A DNA stretch of 64,000 nucleotides from Ignavibacteria bacterium (GTDB lineage: Bacteria > Bacteroidota > Ignavibacteria > Tepidaquicellales > Tepidaquicellaceae): contig JADJAH010000016.1 in NCBI GenBank assembly GCA_016704345.1, positions 193,826 to 257,825 on the forward strand, given 5' to 3'. Positions 9,121 to 17,036 of this stretch are shown one piece after another. Made by a program: the position numbers and the translations under genes. How positions within the stretch are numbered: position 1 is the first letter of the stretch; every line of letters starts with the position of its first letter. The notes beneath the pieces are model-generated. The model made no database searches. It saw nothing but the letters and a program-made list of their open reading frames with translations, and was not told where the DNA came from.

Positions 9121-9311
9121 GTTAAATTCCCCGCTGCTTGCGGCGAAAATGTTTCTTTGTTTTGAAAAGATACCCCGCTGCTTGTGGCGGGTGTCTCAAA
9201 ACCAAACCACTTTGTAGTTCTCGCGTGAGAAAAACGTCGTTCGGTGTTCGGGGGGGCCCGCAGGCACTCAGGGGCGCAGGTTTGGAGCCACTTGTGGCGG
9301 GGAGATTCATT
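9121..9311. repeat. GC-rich dispersed repeat segment
   Basis: Contains two near-identical copies of CCCCGCTGCTTGyGGCG (around 9129 and 9172), a related GCCACTTGTGGCGGGG (9287) and a GTCTCAAAACC block (around 9199) that recurs at 16.7 kb. It is more GC-rich than its surroundings and has no coding signal. Probably small non-autonomous repeats. Confidence 0.5.
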
Positions 9312-10703
9312 TTACTTCTTGCCTTTTCCATTACCTTTGTCATCGTTTCCTTTGCCGTTGTCATCATTTTTCTTTCCTTTGTCATCGTCATCATTCTTCT
9401 TTCCGTTGTTGTTGTCATCATTCTTTCCCTTGTTATCATTGCCATTATTATTCTTTTCTTTGCCGTCTCCGTCGTTCTTTTTGATGACGTCATTACCCTT
9501 ATTCCGGTTACTGTTGTCATCATTCTTCTTTCCGTTATAGTTGCCGTTTCCTTTACTGTCATTGTCATCGCTCTCATTCTTCTTGTTGATGCCGCTGCCA
9601 TTGCTGATCTTGTCATTACCCTTGCTGTTATTGGCAGAACCGCGAGACTTCCAGTCATCATATCTCACATAGTTTTGCGGTGAGATTAGCATTACGCCGG
9701 ATTTGTTCTTGTTCTTAATTCTCTTGAAGCCCGGACAGTAAACATTATATTCCTTTTCTGAATAACTGACATCGTTCATACGACCAACTCGTTTGATCTT
9801 CACTTGTTCGATGACCCTGCCGTAAATATTCTGAATCACATTTACATCAGGTCCCTGGTTTATAATTGTGTTGTTCAGAATCGTAATGCCGCCGGTTCTT
9901 GTCAGCTCACTTAACAGCACCTTGTTTACATTTCCCGGTGAGGAAACATAATATTTGTAAACTACAGGTTCAAGAAAATGTTTCCTGTCAACTATAACAT
10001 AATTGTTGTCATCAATAAGAGAGTTATTCATTGACTGACTGCTTATGAATGAAGATGGAGGTAATGGAGCCCATGATACATAGTTGTCGTTTTGTTTCCA
10101 ATCTACCCACGCCGGAGCCCAAACTCTTCCCGGAACCCATAGCCAGTCTTCTGTTTCTGATTGCACCCATCTTCCAAAGTGAGATACGATCTCTTCGGCA
10201 GGCGTAGGCGCCTTGAAGTACCAGCCGGCATCGGAATGAACCCATTGTCCGTTAGTGTATGGCATAAATTTTGGAGCCGTTCCTTCAACAGTTACAACTC
10301 CCAGATCATTTGACGGTTTCCAAACATATATCATATTCGCTTCGCCCGGTGCAGAGGCTTGAGCATCGTTCAGCGCCAAAAGATTTGTGAGTAAGAATCT
10401 GTCTTCTCCTGTTCTTGCATTCGAAGCAGTATTTGGTTTCAGGCCAATGTCTTCTGATGATACCTGAACCCACTCGCCGTGAGGAGTCAGCTGTTCATAG
10501 AAATCTCTGTAATCAACCGTTGTAAGATCTTCATATGATTCCGTAAATTCTTTTTCGTCAATTGCTACTGTCACCAAACTCGTATCCTGTACTTCAGCCT
10601 TCGTAAGATCCTTGTCTGCTGTTTTTGTACAGGAAGAATATGCAAACAGCGAAATCGTAAAGACGATTGACAACACTACTTTCAATATCATTTTATCTGT
10701 CAT
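9312..10703 (-). CDS. DUF6600-type lipoprotein with charged low-complexity tail
   Basis: 463 residues. The hydrophobic N terminus ends at a lipobox-like Cys25 (FAYSSC). Residues ~65-225 match the DUF6600 pattern of Trp-rich strands: FYEQLTPHGEWV, YTNGQWVHSDAGW, HFGRWVQSETEDWLWVPG, VWAPAWVDW and YVSWAPLPP. From residue ~350 the protein becomes an Asn/Asp/Lys/Gly low-complexity tail of over 100 residues ending in repeated GKK/GKG units. The tail creates long spurious antisense reading frames. Likely attached to the membrane and facing the periplasm or surface; function unknown. A TAG-box promoter lies about 95-150 nt upstream, linking it to the beta-barrel, regulator and YtxH genes. Confidence 0.85.
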   Translation of the reverse strand: MTDKMILKVVLSIVFTISLFAYSSCTKTADKDLTKAEVQDTSLVTVAIDEKEFTESYEDLTTVDYRDFYEQLTPHGEWVQVSSEDIGLKPNTASNARTGEDRFLLTNLLALNDAQASAPGEANMIYVWKPSNDLGVVTVEGTAPKFMPYTNGQWVHSDAGWYFKAPTPAEEIVSHFGRWVQSETEDWLWVPGRVWAPAWVDWKQNDNYVSWAPLPPSSFISSQSMNNSLIDDNNYVIVDRKHFLEPVVYKYYVSSPGNVNKVLLSELTRTGGITILNNTIINQGPDVNVIQNIYGRVIEQVKIKRVGRMNDVSYSEKEYNVYCPGFKRIKNKNKSGVMLISPQNYVRYDDWKSRGSANNSKGNDKISNGSGINKKNESDDNDSKGNGNYNGKKNDDNSNRNKGNDVIKKNDGDGKEKNNNGNDNKGKNDDNNNGKKNDDDDKGKKNDDNGKGNDDKGNGKGKK

Positions 10704-10796
10704 GATGCTTATTGTTTTAGTTACATTCTTGAAAATTCAAAGTGTCCGTATTGTCTTATGCAGATGTCATTAATAGAAACGGATCTTTGAGTATTC

Positions 10797-10853
10797 TAAA
10801 TTACAAAAGAATCTTATGAAAGTGCATAGTCCTTTGGGTTGATAAGAGGGCTA
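10797..10853 (-). promoter_or_regulatory. TAG-box promoter, copy C (DUF6600 lipoprotein)
   Basis: On the minus strand TAGCCC begins at 10853, then a 15-nt spacer, then GGACTA. GTAATTTAGAATA begins at 10804, 49 nt after the box start. About 95 bp, including the stretch between box and -7 element, are alike in copy D at 19.9 kb. Confidence 0.7.
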
Positions 10854-10859
10854 ATCCGT

Positions 10860-11225
10860 TTTTGGCTGTTTCTGCAATGAGTCGGTGTATTCGGACATTG
10901 TCGAAAGTCATGAAGCGACTTTCGAAATTCATTTGCGGGAAAAGAAACATGTGGAAAGAACAGTTTACTCGATTGCAAATTTTACGGTGCGCTCCCAAAA
11001 GAAAAGCAGTATATTTGAAGCGCGGCAAATTCGATCTTTGAGTGATAGGGAAACAGTTTTTGTATGGTTACAAAAATGATCATGTTTTTTAAGTTTACTT
11101 TGTTCAAATGACCGGGGGAAGTTAACGGAGCAATAAACCGCATAGGACACAGTACTCTTAATTCATCAAATCCCTGCAAAACAATTTGCATTAACAAATA
11201 GAATTATCCGTTAACATAACGACAA
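10860..11225. other. Intergenic region before the type III RM locus
   Basis: No coding signal. Contains a perfect 9-bp inverted repeat (10901-10909 with 10917-10925, 7-nt loop) without a T tract. It must hold the mod promoter, which I could not identify with confidence. Confidence 0.4.
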
Positions 11226-12746
11226 ATGAAACTCTACGAAGAATTAGAAAAGCAACTGAGGAAGAATCCGGATTTTGTTTCTGAAAATGGCGAACTTAAA
11301 AAATGGGTGATCATCAGCAAGGCGCAGAATAATGATGCCGGCCTGATTGGTTTGTTGCTTGAATCCGATGAACTTAAGAAGAAATTCTTCATTGAAGTGA
11401 AAGCTTCCGGGAGATCTTCTTTGGTCTTCAATCAATCCATGTTTGCAGAGTTTCTCGAACAGAAGAATCATCTGAAAGACAGTTATACAAAATACGGCAA
11501 CAAAGTAGGACTTACTATTGACGGGCAATATTTAAAGCAGAGAAACGAAGTGGCTCTGGTGTGGCCATACAAAGACTGTGTACTCGAAGGCGGGCAAAGC
11601 CGTGAAGAAGACAAGCGCGATGAAATTTTCTTTAACGAACTTCTGGCCCAGGATGAGATCACTCAGCTTCTTGAACCCAAGGTTCTTACAAGTGCTAAGA
11701 GATACACCTTAAAAGGCGCTAAGTCCTTTGACGGCTTCAGACGAGATGCAGAGCTTAACCGAAAGCGCGGCCTTCCCGAAGATACGATTACAGATAATCT
11801 CATCATCAAAGGCAACAATCTTCTTGCCTTGCATTCTCTTGAAAAGGAATTCGCCGGAAAGGTGAAGCTGATTTATATTGATCCACCTTTCAACACAGAG
11901 CGTGATAGTTTCAGATACAATGATTCATTCACAAACTCTACTTGGCTAACATTCATGAAGAACAGACTTTCCACTGCAAGAGAATTACTAATCGAAGAAG
12001 GAAATTTGATTTTTCATATTGACAACAACCAATCACACTATGCAAAGATCTTGCTTGATGAAATTTTTGGAAGGGACAATTTCATTAATGAAATTGTTTG
12101 GCACAAAGGAAGGGAAGGTGGAAGTTCCAGGTCCCATTCTTCAAGTTCTTCAATGCCGACAGAATATCAGAATATATTTGTTTACTCAAAGAACCGTAAA
12201 AATAGATTTTGGAAACCTATCTTAGGTCCGTACAAATCTTCAACTGTGAGTAATATAGAGAGAGATCACAAGGGTTGGTATTATACAAGAGGAAGAATGG
12301 GTCGGCAAACAGCTGAATGGGAGCTCGAATCAGGTGCCGGTCTTAAGACGTACGTTTCTGACAAGACTCACCTTGAGAAGGACGAAGTAATCAAATTAAT
12401 AACAGATAAAGATGCTCAATTTGTATCCAAGGGTGACGTTTGGGGAAATGAATTTATTCCAAACAGTAAATCAACAAAATATGACACAGAAAAGCCTGAG
12501 AAACTATTGATGCATTTGATACAAGCTGGTACTAACAGTTCAGATATTGTATTGGACTTTTTTCTTGGGAGTGGAACTACTAATTCGGTAGCTCTAAAGT
12601 TAAGTCGTCAATTTATTGGAGTCGAGCAACTTGAAGAGGCTTTTCAATTTAATATTCAGAGACTTGGTTCCGTTGTAAAGGGTTGTACAAAACAAATATC
12701 AAAGATCGTCAATTGGCGCGGGGGGGGGGGAGTTCGTATATCTTGA
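11226..12746 (+). CDS. mod: Type III restriction-modification methyltransferase, phase-OFF reading frame
   Basis: 506 residues as sequenced. Adenine-N6 methyltransferase of the beta class: catalytic DPPF at 219-222 (IYIDPPFNTERD) comes first, then the target-recognition region, then the AdoMet motif near residue 440 (LDFFLGSGTTNSVALKL). The N-terminal 160 residues match Mod subunits of type III systems. At codon 499 the frame enters 11 consecutive G and ends nine codons later (GGGGVRIS). Removing one G, or adding two, restores the family-typical NWxGGGEFVYLEL and joins the frame to the C-terminal segment ending at 13050, giving a full protein of about 607 residues. Mod recognises DNA and acts with Res (13915-16461). 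The tract implies ON/OFF switching by slippage; a sequencing error is the alternative. Confidence 0.92.
   Translation: MKLYEELEKQLRKNPDFVSENGELKKWVIISKAQNNDAGLIGLLLESDELKKKFFIEVKASGRSSLVFNQSMFAEFLEQKNHLKDSYTKYGNKVGLTIDGQYLKQRNEVALVWPYKDCVLEGGQSREEDKRDEIFFNELLAQDEITQLLEPKVLTSAKRYTLKGAKSFDGFRRDAELNRKRGLPEDTITDNLIIKGNNLLALHSLEKEFAGKVKLIYIDPPFNTERDSFRYNDSFTNSTWLTFMKNRLSTARELLIEEGNLIFHIDNNQSHYAKILLDEIFGRDNFINEIVWHKGREGGSSRSHSSSSSMPTEYQNIFVYSKNRKNRFWKPILGPYKSSTVSNIERDHKGWYYTRGRMGRQTAEWELESGAGLKTYVSDKTHLEKDEVIKLITDKDAQFVSKGDVWGNEFIPNSKSTKYDTEKPEKLLMHLIQAGTNSSDIVLDFFLGSGTTNSVALKLSRQFIGVEQLEEAFQFNIQRLGSVVKGCTKQISKIVNWRGGGGVRIS
12720..12730 (+). repeat. Poly-G tract (11 G) within mod
   Basis: Eleven uninterrupted G between ggcgc and agttc in an otherwise AT-rich gene. 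With 10 or 13 G the reading frame is continuous through 13050; with 11 it stops at 12746. This is the classical form of a slipped-strand phase-variation tract. Confidence 0.9.
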
Positions 12747-13050
12747 GCTAAAGAAATACAACGAAGCCTTTATGGAAAGAATCGAATCCGCTGAAGACAC
12801 AAAAGAGCTTCTGAAAGTCTGGAAAGATATGAAGAAGAAATCGTTCCTGAATTACAATGTTGATTTGAAATTACACGAGAAGCACTTAGAAGAATTCAAG
12901 CAACTCAAGCTGAAAGAACAGAAGAAACATCTCGCCGGGCTTTTGGATAAGAACCAGTTATATGTGAACCTGTCATCGCTCAACGACAAGGACTTTGCAT
13001 GTACCGATGAAGAGAAGAAACTGACAAAAGACTTTTACAAAATCAAATAA
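12731..13050 (+). CDS. mod: C-terminal segment of Mod, out of frame with its 5' part
   Basis: In the frame one base off from the mod start the DNA encodes EFVYLELKKYNEAFMERI, then a Lys/Glu-rich helical segment (DTKELLKVWKDMKKKSFLNY) ending DKDFACTDEEKKLTKDFYKIK. This is the usual C-terminal region of type III Mod proteins, so it is not an independent gene despite an ATG at 12772. It ends 10 nt before the next gene. Confidence 0.9.
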
Positions 13051-13060
13051 TAAGACAACG

Positions 13061-13915
13061 ATGAAGAAGGCTTCAGTGAAATTGTTTGAGAAGAAGCAGG
13101 TAAGAAGTATCTGGTTTGAAGAACAAGAGAAATGGTATTTCTCAATAATAGACGTAATTTCCATATTAACTGACCAACCAACGCATCAAGGGGCAAGAAA
13201 TTATTGGAAAGTACTCAAGAACCGTCTTAATAAGGAAGGTAATCAAACGGTTACAAATTGTAACCGGTTGAAACTCGAAGCGGAAGACGGGAAGATGCGA
13301 TTAACGGACGTAGCTGATACGGAGCAATTGTTCCGGTTGATACAGTCATTGCCTTCGAAAAAAGCGGAGCCCTTTAAACTTTGGCTTGCAAGAGTCGGTA
13401 GAGAGCGTGTTGACGAAATTGAAGATCCGGAAATCGGAATTGACCGTTTGATGGAGACTTACCTGAAGAAAGGGTACAGCAAAGAGTGGATAAATCAGAG
13501 GCTGAAGAGCATTGAGGTAAGGAAGGACCTTACTGATGAATGGGAGAACAGAGGAGTCAAGAAAGGTCAGGAGTTTGCTATTCTCACAGATGAAATAACA
13601 AAGGCATGGAGCGGTTTCAAAGTTTCGCAATACAAAACTTTCAAAGGGCTGAAGAAAGAGAATCTCCGGGATAATATGACAAACCTTGAATTAGTTCTGA
13701 ACATGCTTGCCGAAGCAACTACAACCGAGATCAGCAAGGAAAAAAAGCCAAGTACGTTTGTAGAAAGTAAGATCATTGCCAAACAAGGCGGCACAATAGC
13801 AGGAAACACCAGAAGAGCGATCGAGGAAAAGACCGGCAAGAAGGTTGTAAGCAGTGTGTCGTCATCAAAACAGCTTCAGGAAAACAAGGCAAAACAATTA
13901 AAGGGAAAGAGATAA
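13061..13915 (+). CDS. Bro-N / DinD-like protein within the RM operon
   Basis: 284 residues. The N-terminal ~110 residues match the Bro-N domain (KKQVRSIWFEEQEKWYFSII, DVISILTDQPTHQGARNYW, LTDVADTEQLFRLIQSLPSK), also found in DNA-damage-inducible protein D and in phage antirepressors. The middle continues as in DinD-like proteins (PEIGIDRLMETYLKKGYS, NRGVKKGQEFAILTDEI). The Lys-rich C terminus may bind nucleic acid. It lies between mod (10 nt) and res (stop and start overlap, TAATG), so it is co-transcribed with both. A role in regulating or moderating restriction is plausible but is inference. Confidence 0.85.
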   Translation: MKKASVKLFEKKQVRSIWFEEQEKWYFSIIDVISILTDQPTHQGARNYWKVLKNRLNKEGNQTVTNCNRLKLEAEDGKMRLTDVADTEQLFRLIQSLPSKKAEPFKLWLARVGRERVDEIEDPEIGIDRLMETYLKKGYSKEWINQRLKSIEVRKDLTDEWENRGVKKGQEFAILTDEITKAWSGFKVSQYKTFKGLKKENLRDNMTNLELVLNMLAEATTTEISKEKKPSTFVESKIIAKQGGTIAGNTRRAIEEKTGKKVVSSVSSSKQLQENKAKQLKGKR

Positions 13916-16461
13916 TGTCATACCTCTACAGCATTTTTGAAAATCACTTTGCACGTCAGGCGTTAGCAGAAGTAAAGTTATCAAACTGTATAAGTGACAA
14001 TCTGGCTTTCTCTATTAGGCCTTACCAGGACGAAGCATTTAAAAGGTATCTCTATCTGGAGAAAGCGGAGTTTCCTGAAAAACCCGGCAAACCCTACCAC
14101 ATGCTTTTCAACATGGCTACCGGCAGCGGCAAGACTCTTGTAATGGCAGGCCTGATTCTTCATCTTCATTCAAAAGGTTATCGCAATTTCCTTTTCTTCG
14201 TCAATTCCAACAACATCTTTCAGAAAACCCGTGACAATTTTCTGAATCCGCATGCTACGAAATATCTCTTCAGCGATAAGATCTTCATTGACGGAAAGGA
14301 AGTCTTAATTAAAGAAGTGCAGAACTTCGATGAAGCAGATAATCAAAACATCAACATTAAATTCACTACCATTCAGATGCTGCACAGCGATCTGAATAAT
14401 ACAAAAGAGAACAGCATCACCTATGAAGATCTGAGCAGTAAGAAAATTGCTTTGATAGCAGATGAAGCTCATCATTTAAGCTCGGCGACAAAAAGTAACG
14501 GAGAACTGTTTGGCAGTTGGGAAGGTACGGTTATGGAAATATTGAACCGCAATCATGAAAACATACTTTTGGAATTTACAGCCACGCTTGACTATGAAAG
14601 TCAGGATATCGTAAACAAGTATCAGGACAAAGTAATCTATAAGTATGGTCTCGCACAATTCCGTAAGGACAAATTCTCCAAGGAAATAAATCTCATCAGG
14701 TCTTCATACGGCGAGAAAGAGCGTATCTTGCAGGCGCTGATACTTAATCTTTACAGGCAAGAACTTGCAGCGTCTATGAACATCAACCTTAAACCGGTAA
14801 TACTTTTCAAAGCAAAAAGAACTATAGCAGAATCTGAACAGAACAAGGAGAACTTTCATAAACTCATTGATGAGCTTTCAGCAGAGAACATAGATCGAAT
14901 GAAGACAAGTTCAAAGGTTGATGTTGTTCAAAAAGCATTCAGATTCTTTGACCGATCGAAAATCTCAACTACTGAAATCGCAAAACGGCTGAAACTGTAC
15001 TTTGATCATGTCAATTGCATCAGCGCAAACAACGATGCCGAAGCTGAGCAGAATCAAATTAGACTTAATACTCTGGAAGATGAGAATAATCCTGTTCGAG
15101 CAGTTTTTGCCGTGCAAAAGCTGAATGAAGGCTGGGATGTTTTGAATTTGTTTGATATTGTTCGGCTGTATGAGGGAAGAGACGGCAAGGCAAATAAGCC
15201 CGGTAAGACAACAATTTCAGAAGCACAGTTGATAGGGAGGGGTGCAAGGTATTTTCCTTTTAAATTGGAACAAGGGCAAGATAAGTTCACCCGAAAGTTC
15301 GATCATGATCCTTACAGTGAACTAAGAACTTTGGAAGAACTTTACTATCATACCAAAGAAGACAACAGATACATCTCCGAACTTAAGAAAGCTCTCATTG
15401 ATTCAGGAATATATGAAGATGAAGATGACCTTGTGGAGAAGCAGCTTACACTGAAGCCCGATTTCAAAAAGTCAGATATTTACAGGACGGGCATGGTTGC
15501 CTTCAATAAGAGAATTGAGAAGAGCTTTGCAAATATTAGATCGTTCTCAGACCTTGAGGTTAAAAGAAAAAACTTTGAATGCACACTTTCATCAGGTCAG
15601 GGCAAAGTTACCGGTGCGTTTGAAAGTGCAGAAGACACCTACGTGGATATTTCCGGAAGTAAAGATGTGAAACTATCAGATATTCCACCGCACATTGTGC
15701 ATTATGCATTGACTCAAAATCCATTTTTCTATTTCGACAGTCTTCAAAAATATTTCCCCAACCTTGAGTGTATTTCCGAATTCATTCAAAGCAAGAATTA
15801 TCTTGGCGGATTGGAAATAAGATTCACCGGTTCAGAATCAAGCCTTTCAGAAATATCGAACTCTGATTTTCTCACAGCACTTCAGGGACTTCTTCAGGTA
15901 ATAGAATCAGAGATTAAATCAAATATTACCGAGTATGAAGGTTCGGAATTTACGAATGATTTCATTCGCGAAGTATTCAGGGATAAAAAGATCAAAGTGA
16001 ATAAGAATGATGAAAGAGCTCGTGAGCAAATTGTTGATCAGCAGTGGTATGCCTACAAATCAAATTTTGGAACAAGTGAGGAAAAAAACTTTGTGAAATT
16101 GTTTGCCGCTGACTTATATGACAAACTAAAGAAGAAGTTCAAGAGTATTTATCTGATACGTAACGAAAGAGATGTGAAGATCTTTGACAAATCCGGTCGG
16201 GCATTTGAACCAGACTTCATTCTGTTTTGTAAAAAGAAAAATGGAAACAATTTTACCTATCAGGTATTTGTTGAGCCAAAGGGTGATCACCTAAAAAGTT
16301 ATGACAAATGGAAAGAGGATTTCATGAGGGAAATCAAAAAGAAGCGCAAGACTTTGAATGTTCACACTGAGAAATATCTGGTTACGGCTGTACCTCTCTT
16401 CTATAGTGAGAGTCAGGAAAACGAATTTAAAACAGAATGGGAGAATACATTAGCTGATTAG
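13915..16461 (+). CDS. res: Type III restriction enzyme helicase-nuclease subunit
   Basis: 848 residues. SF2 helicase core: Walker A ATGSGKT at 68-74, DEAH box at 183-186 (IADEAHHLS), and motif VI region with LIGRGARYFP. The C-terminal PD-(D/E)xK nuclease has FEPDF (D767) and VEPKG (E787, K789). Length and domain order fit type III Res subunits, which cut DNA with Mod after ATP-driven movement. The frame is intact, so Res can be made even when Mod is OFF; it needs Mod to act. The start overlaps the previous stop by one base. Confidence 0.95.
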   Translation: MSYLYSIFENHFARQALAEVKLSNCISDNLAFSIRPYQDEAFKRYLYLEKAEFPEKPGKPYHMLFNMATGSGKTLVMAGLILHLHSKGYRNFLFFVNSNNIFQKTRDNFLNPHATKYLFSDKIFIDGKEVLIKEVQNFDEADNQNINIKFTTIQMLHSDLNNTKENSITYEDLSSKKIALIADEAHHLSSATKSNGELFGSWEGTVMEILNRNHENILLEFTATLDYESQDIVNKYQDKVIYKYGLAQFRKDKFSKEINLIRSSYGEKERILQALILNLYRQELAASMNINLKPVILFKAKRTIAESEQNKENFHKLIDELSAENIDRMKTSSKVDVVQKAFRFFDRSKISTTEIAKRLKLYFDHVNCISANNDAEAEQNQIRLNTLEDENNPVRAVFAVQKLNEGWDVLNLFDIVRLYEGRDGKANKPGKTTISEAQLIGRGARYFPFKLEQGQDKFTRKFDHDPYSELRTLEELYYHTKEDNRYISELKKALIDSGIYEDEDDLVEKQLTLKPDFKKSDIYRTGMVAFNKRIEKSFANIRSFSDLEVKRKNFECTLSSGQGKVTGAFESAEDTYVDISGSKDVKLSDIPPHIVHYALTQNPFFYFDSLQKYFPNLECISEFIQSKNYLGGLEIRFTGSESSLSEISNSDFLTALQGLLQVIESEIKSNITEYEGSEFTNDFIREVFRDKKIKVNKNDERAREQIVDQQWYAYKSNFGTSEEKNFVKLFAADLYDKLKKKFKSIYLIRNERDVKIFDKSGRAFEPDFILFCKKKNGNNFTYQVFVEPKGDHLKSYDKWKEDFMREIKKKRKTLNVHTEKYLVTAVPLFYSESQENEFKTEWENTLAD

Positions 16462-16562
16462 AATTATCTGCAATCAATTAAACAGACTATTCCGGAAGTA
16501 TGTACTTGAAAGCAACTTATCATACCATTTGTCATCAAGTGAAGTTGCCTTTGTTTAGTGTT

Positions 16563-16622
16563 CCCAAAAGTTTGCGTTTTAGTCCGGTGTCTCATTTGTA
16601 GCTGCTACTGCAAACTTTTGGG
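16563..16622. repeat. 13-bp perfect inverted repeat downstream of res
   Basis: CCCAAAAGTTTGC (16563-16575) is repeated inverted at 16610-16622 with a 34-nt loop. It lies about 100 nt past res. It could act as a terminator or be a small palindromic element; no T tract follows. Confidence 0.5.
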
Positions 16623-16685
16623 TCACCAACAACTTTCCCTCACATCAGTGATGTTGTTAACCAAGAACTTTTGCCGCTTTTGAAA

Positions 16686-16999
16686 TACCCAGGTTGTCTC
16701 AAAGCCAACCCATTCTGTCATTCCCGCGTGTTCCTGGAGGGAATCCACTCTGAAAATTGACACTTTAGAATAGGTGTCCCCGATAGAAACACTCGGGGAC
16801 GACAGGTTTTGAGACAGCCTCTCAGGGGGAGGGGGCTTGATTGACTACAAATCTTAAAAACATTTCTGAAACTCCTCCCCCTTCAGGGGGAGGCTGGGTG
16901 GGGGTGAGTAATGTAAATGCAGATTCAAATTGTTCTTGCTTGTGATTCACCCCGGTCCCGCCTGCAGAGAGTGAACTTGATTAACCTACTGCGGGCAGG
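16686..16999. repeat. Cluster of dispersed palindromic repeats
   Basis: Holds a GTCTCAAAGCC...TCCCGCG block and its inverted counterpart near 16820, an 8-bp hairpin GTCCCCGA (16776-16783 with 16793-16800), a C-rich/G-rich palindrome (about 16823-16905) and a GCCTGC/GCAGGC palindrome (about 16957-16999). Similar pieces recur at 9.2, 20.0, 21.6, 23.8 and 34.5 kb. No gene is visible here. Confidence 0.55.
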
Positions 17000-17036
17000 C
17001 AACAACTTACCAAGTTTTAACACCTCAGCATATTCT

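Noticed and set aside
9138..9683. Long hydrophobic plus-strand reading frame, with a second at 9244-9540 and a minus-strand one at 9122-9661
   Set aside because: These are other-frame readings of the low-complexity tail of the DUF6600 gene; composition explains them and no start signals or domains are present.
12772..13050. Separate 92-residue gene
   Set aside because: It is the C terminus of Mod in the alternative frame across the poly-G tract.
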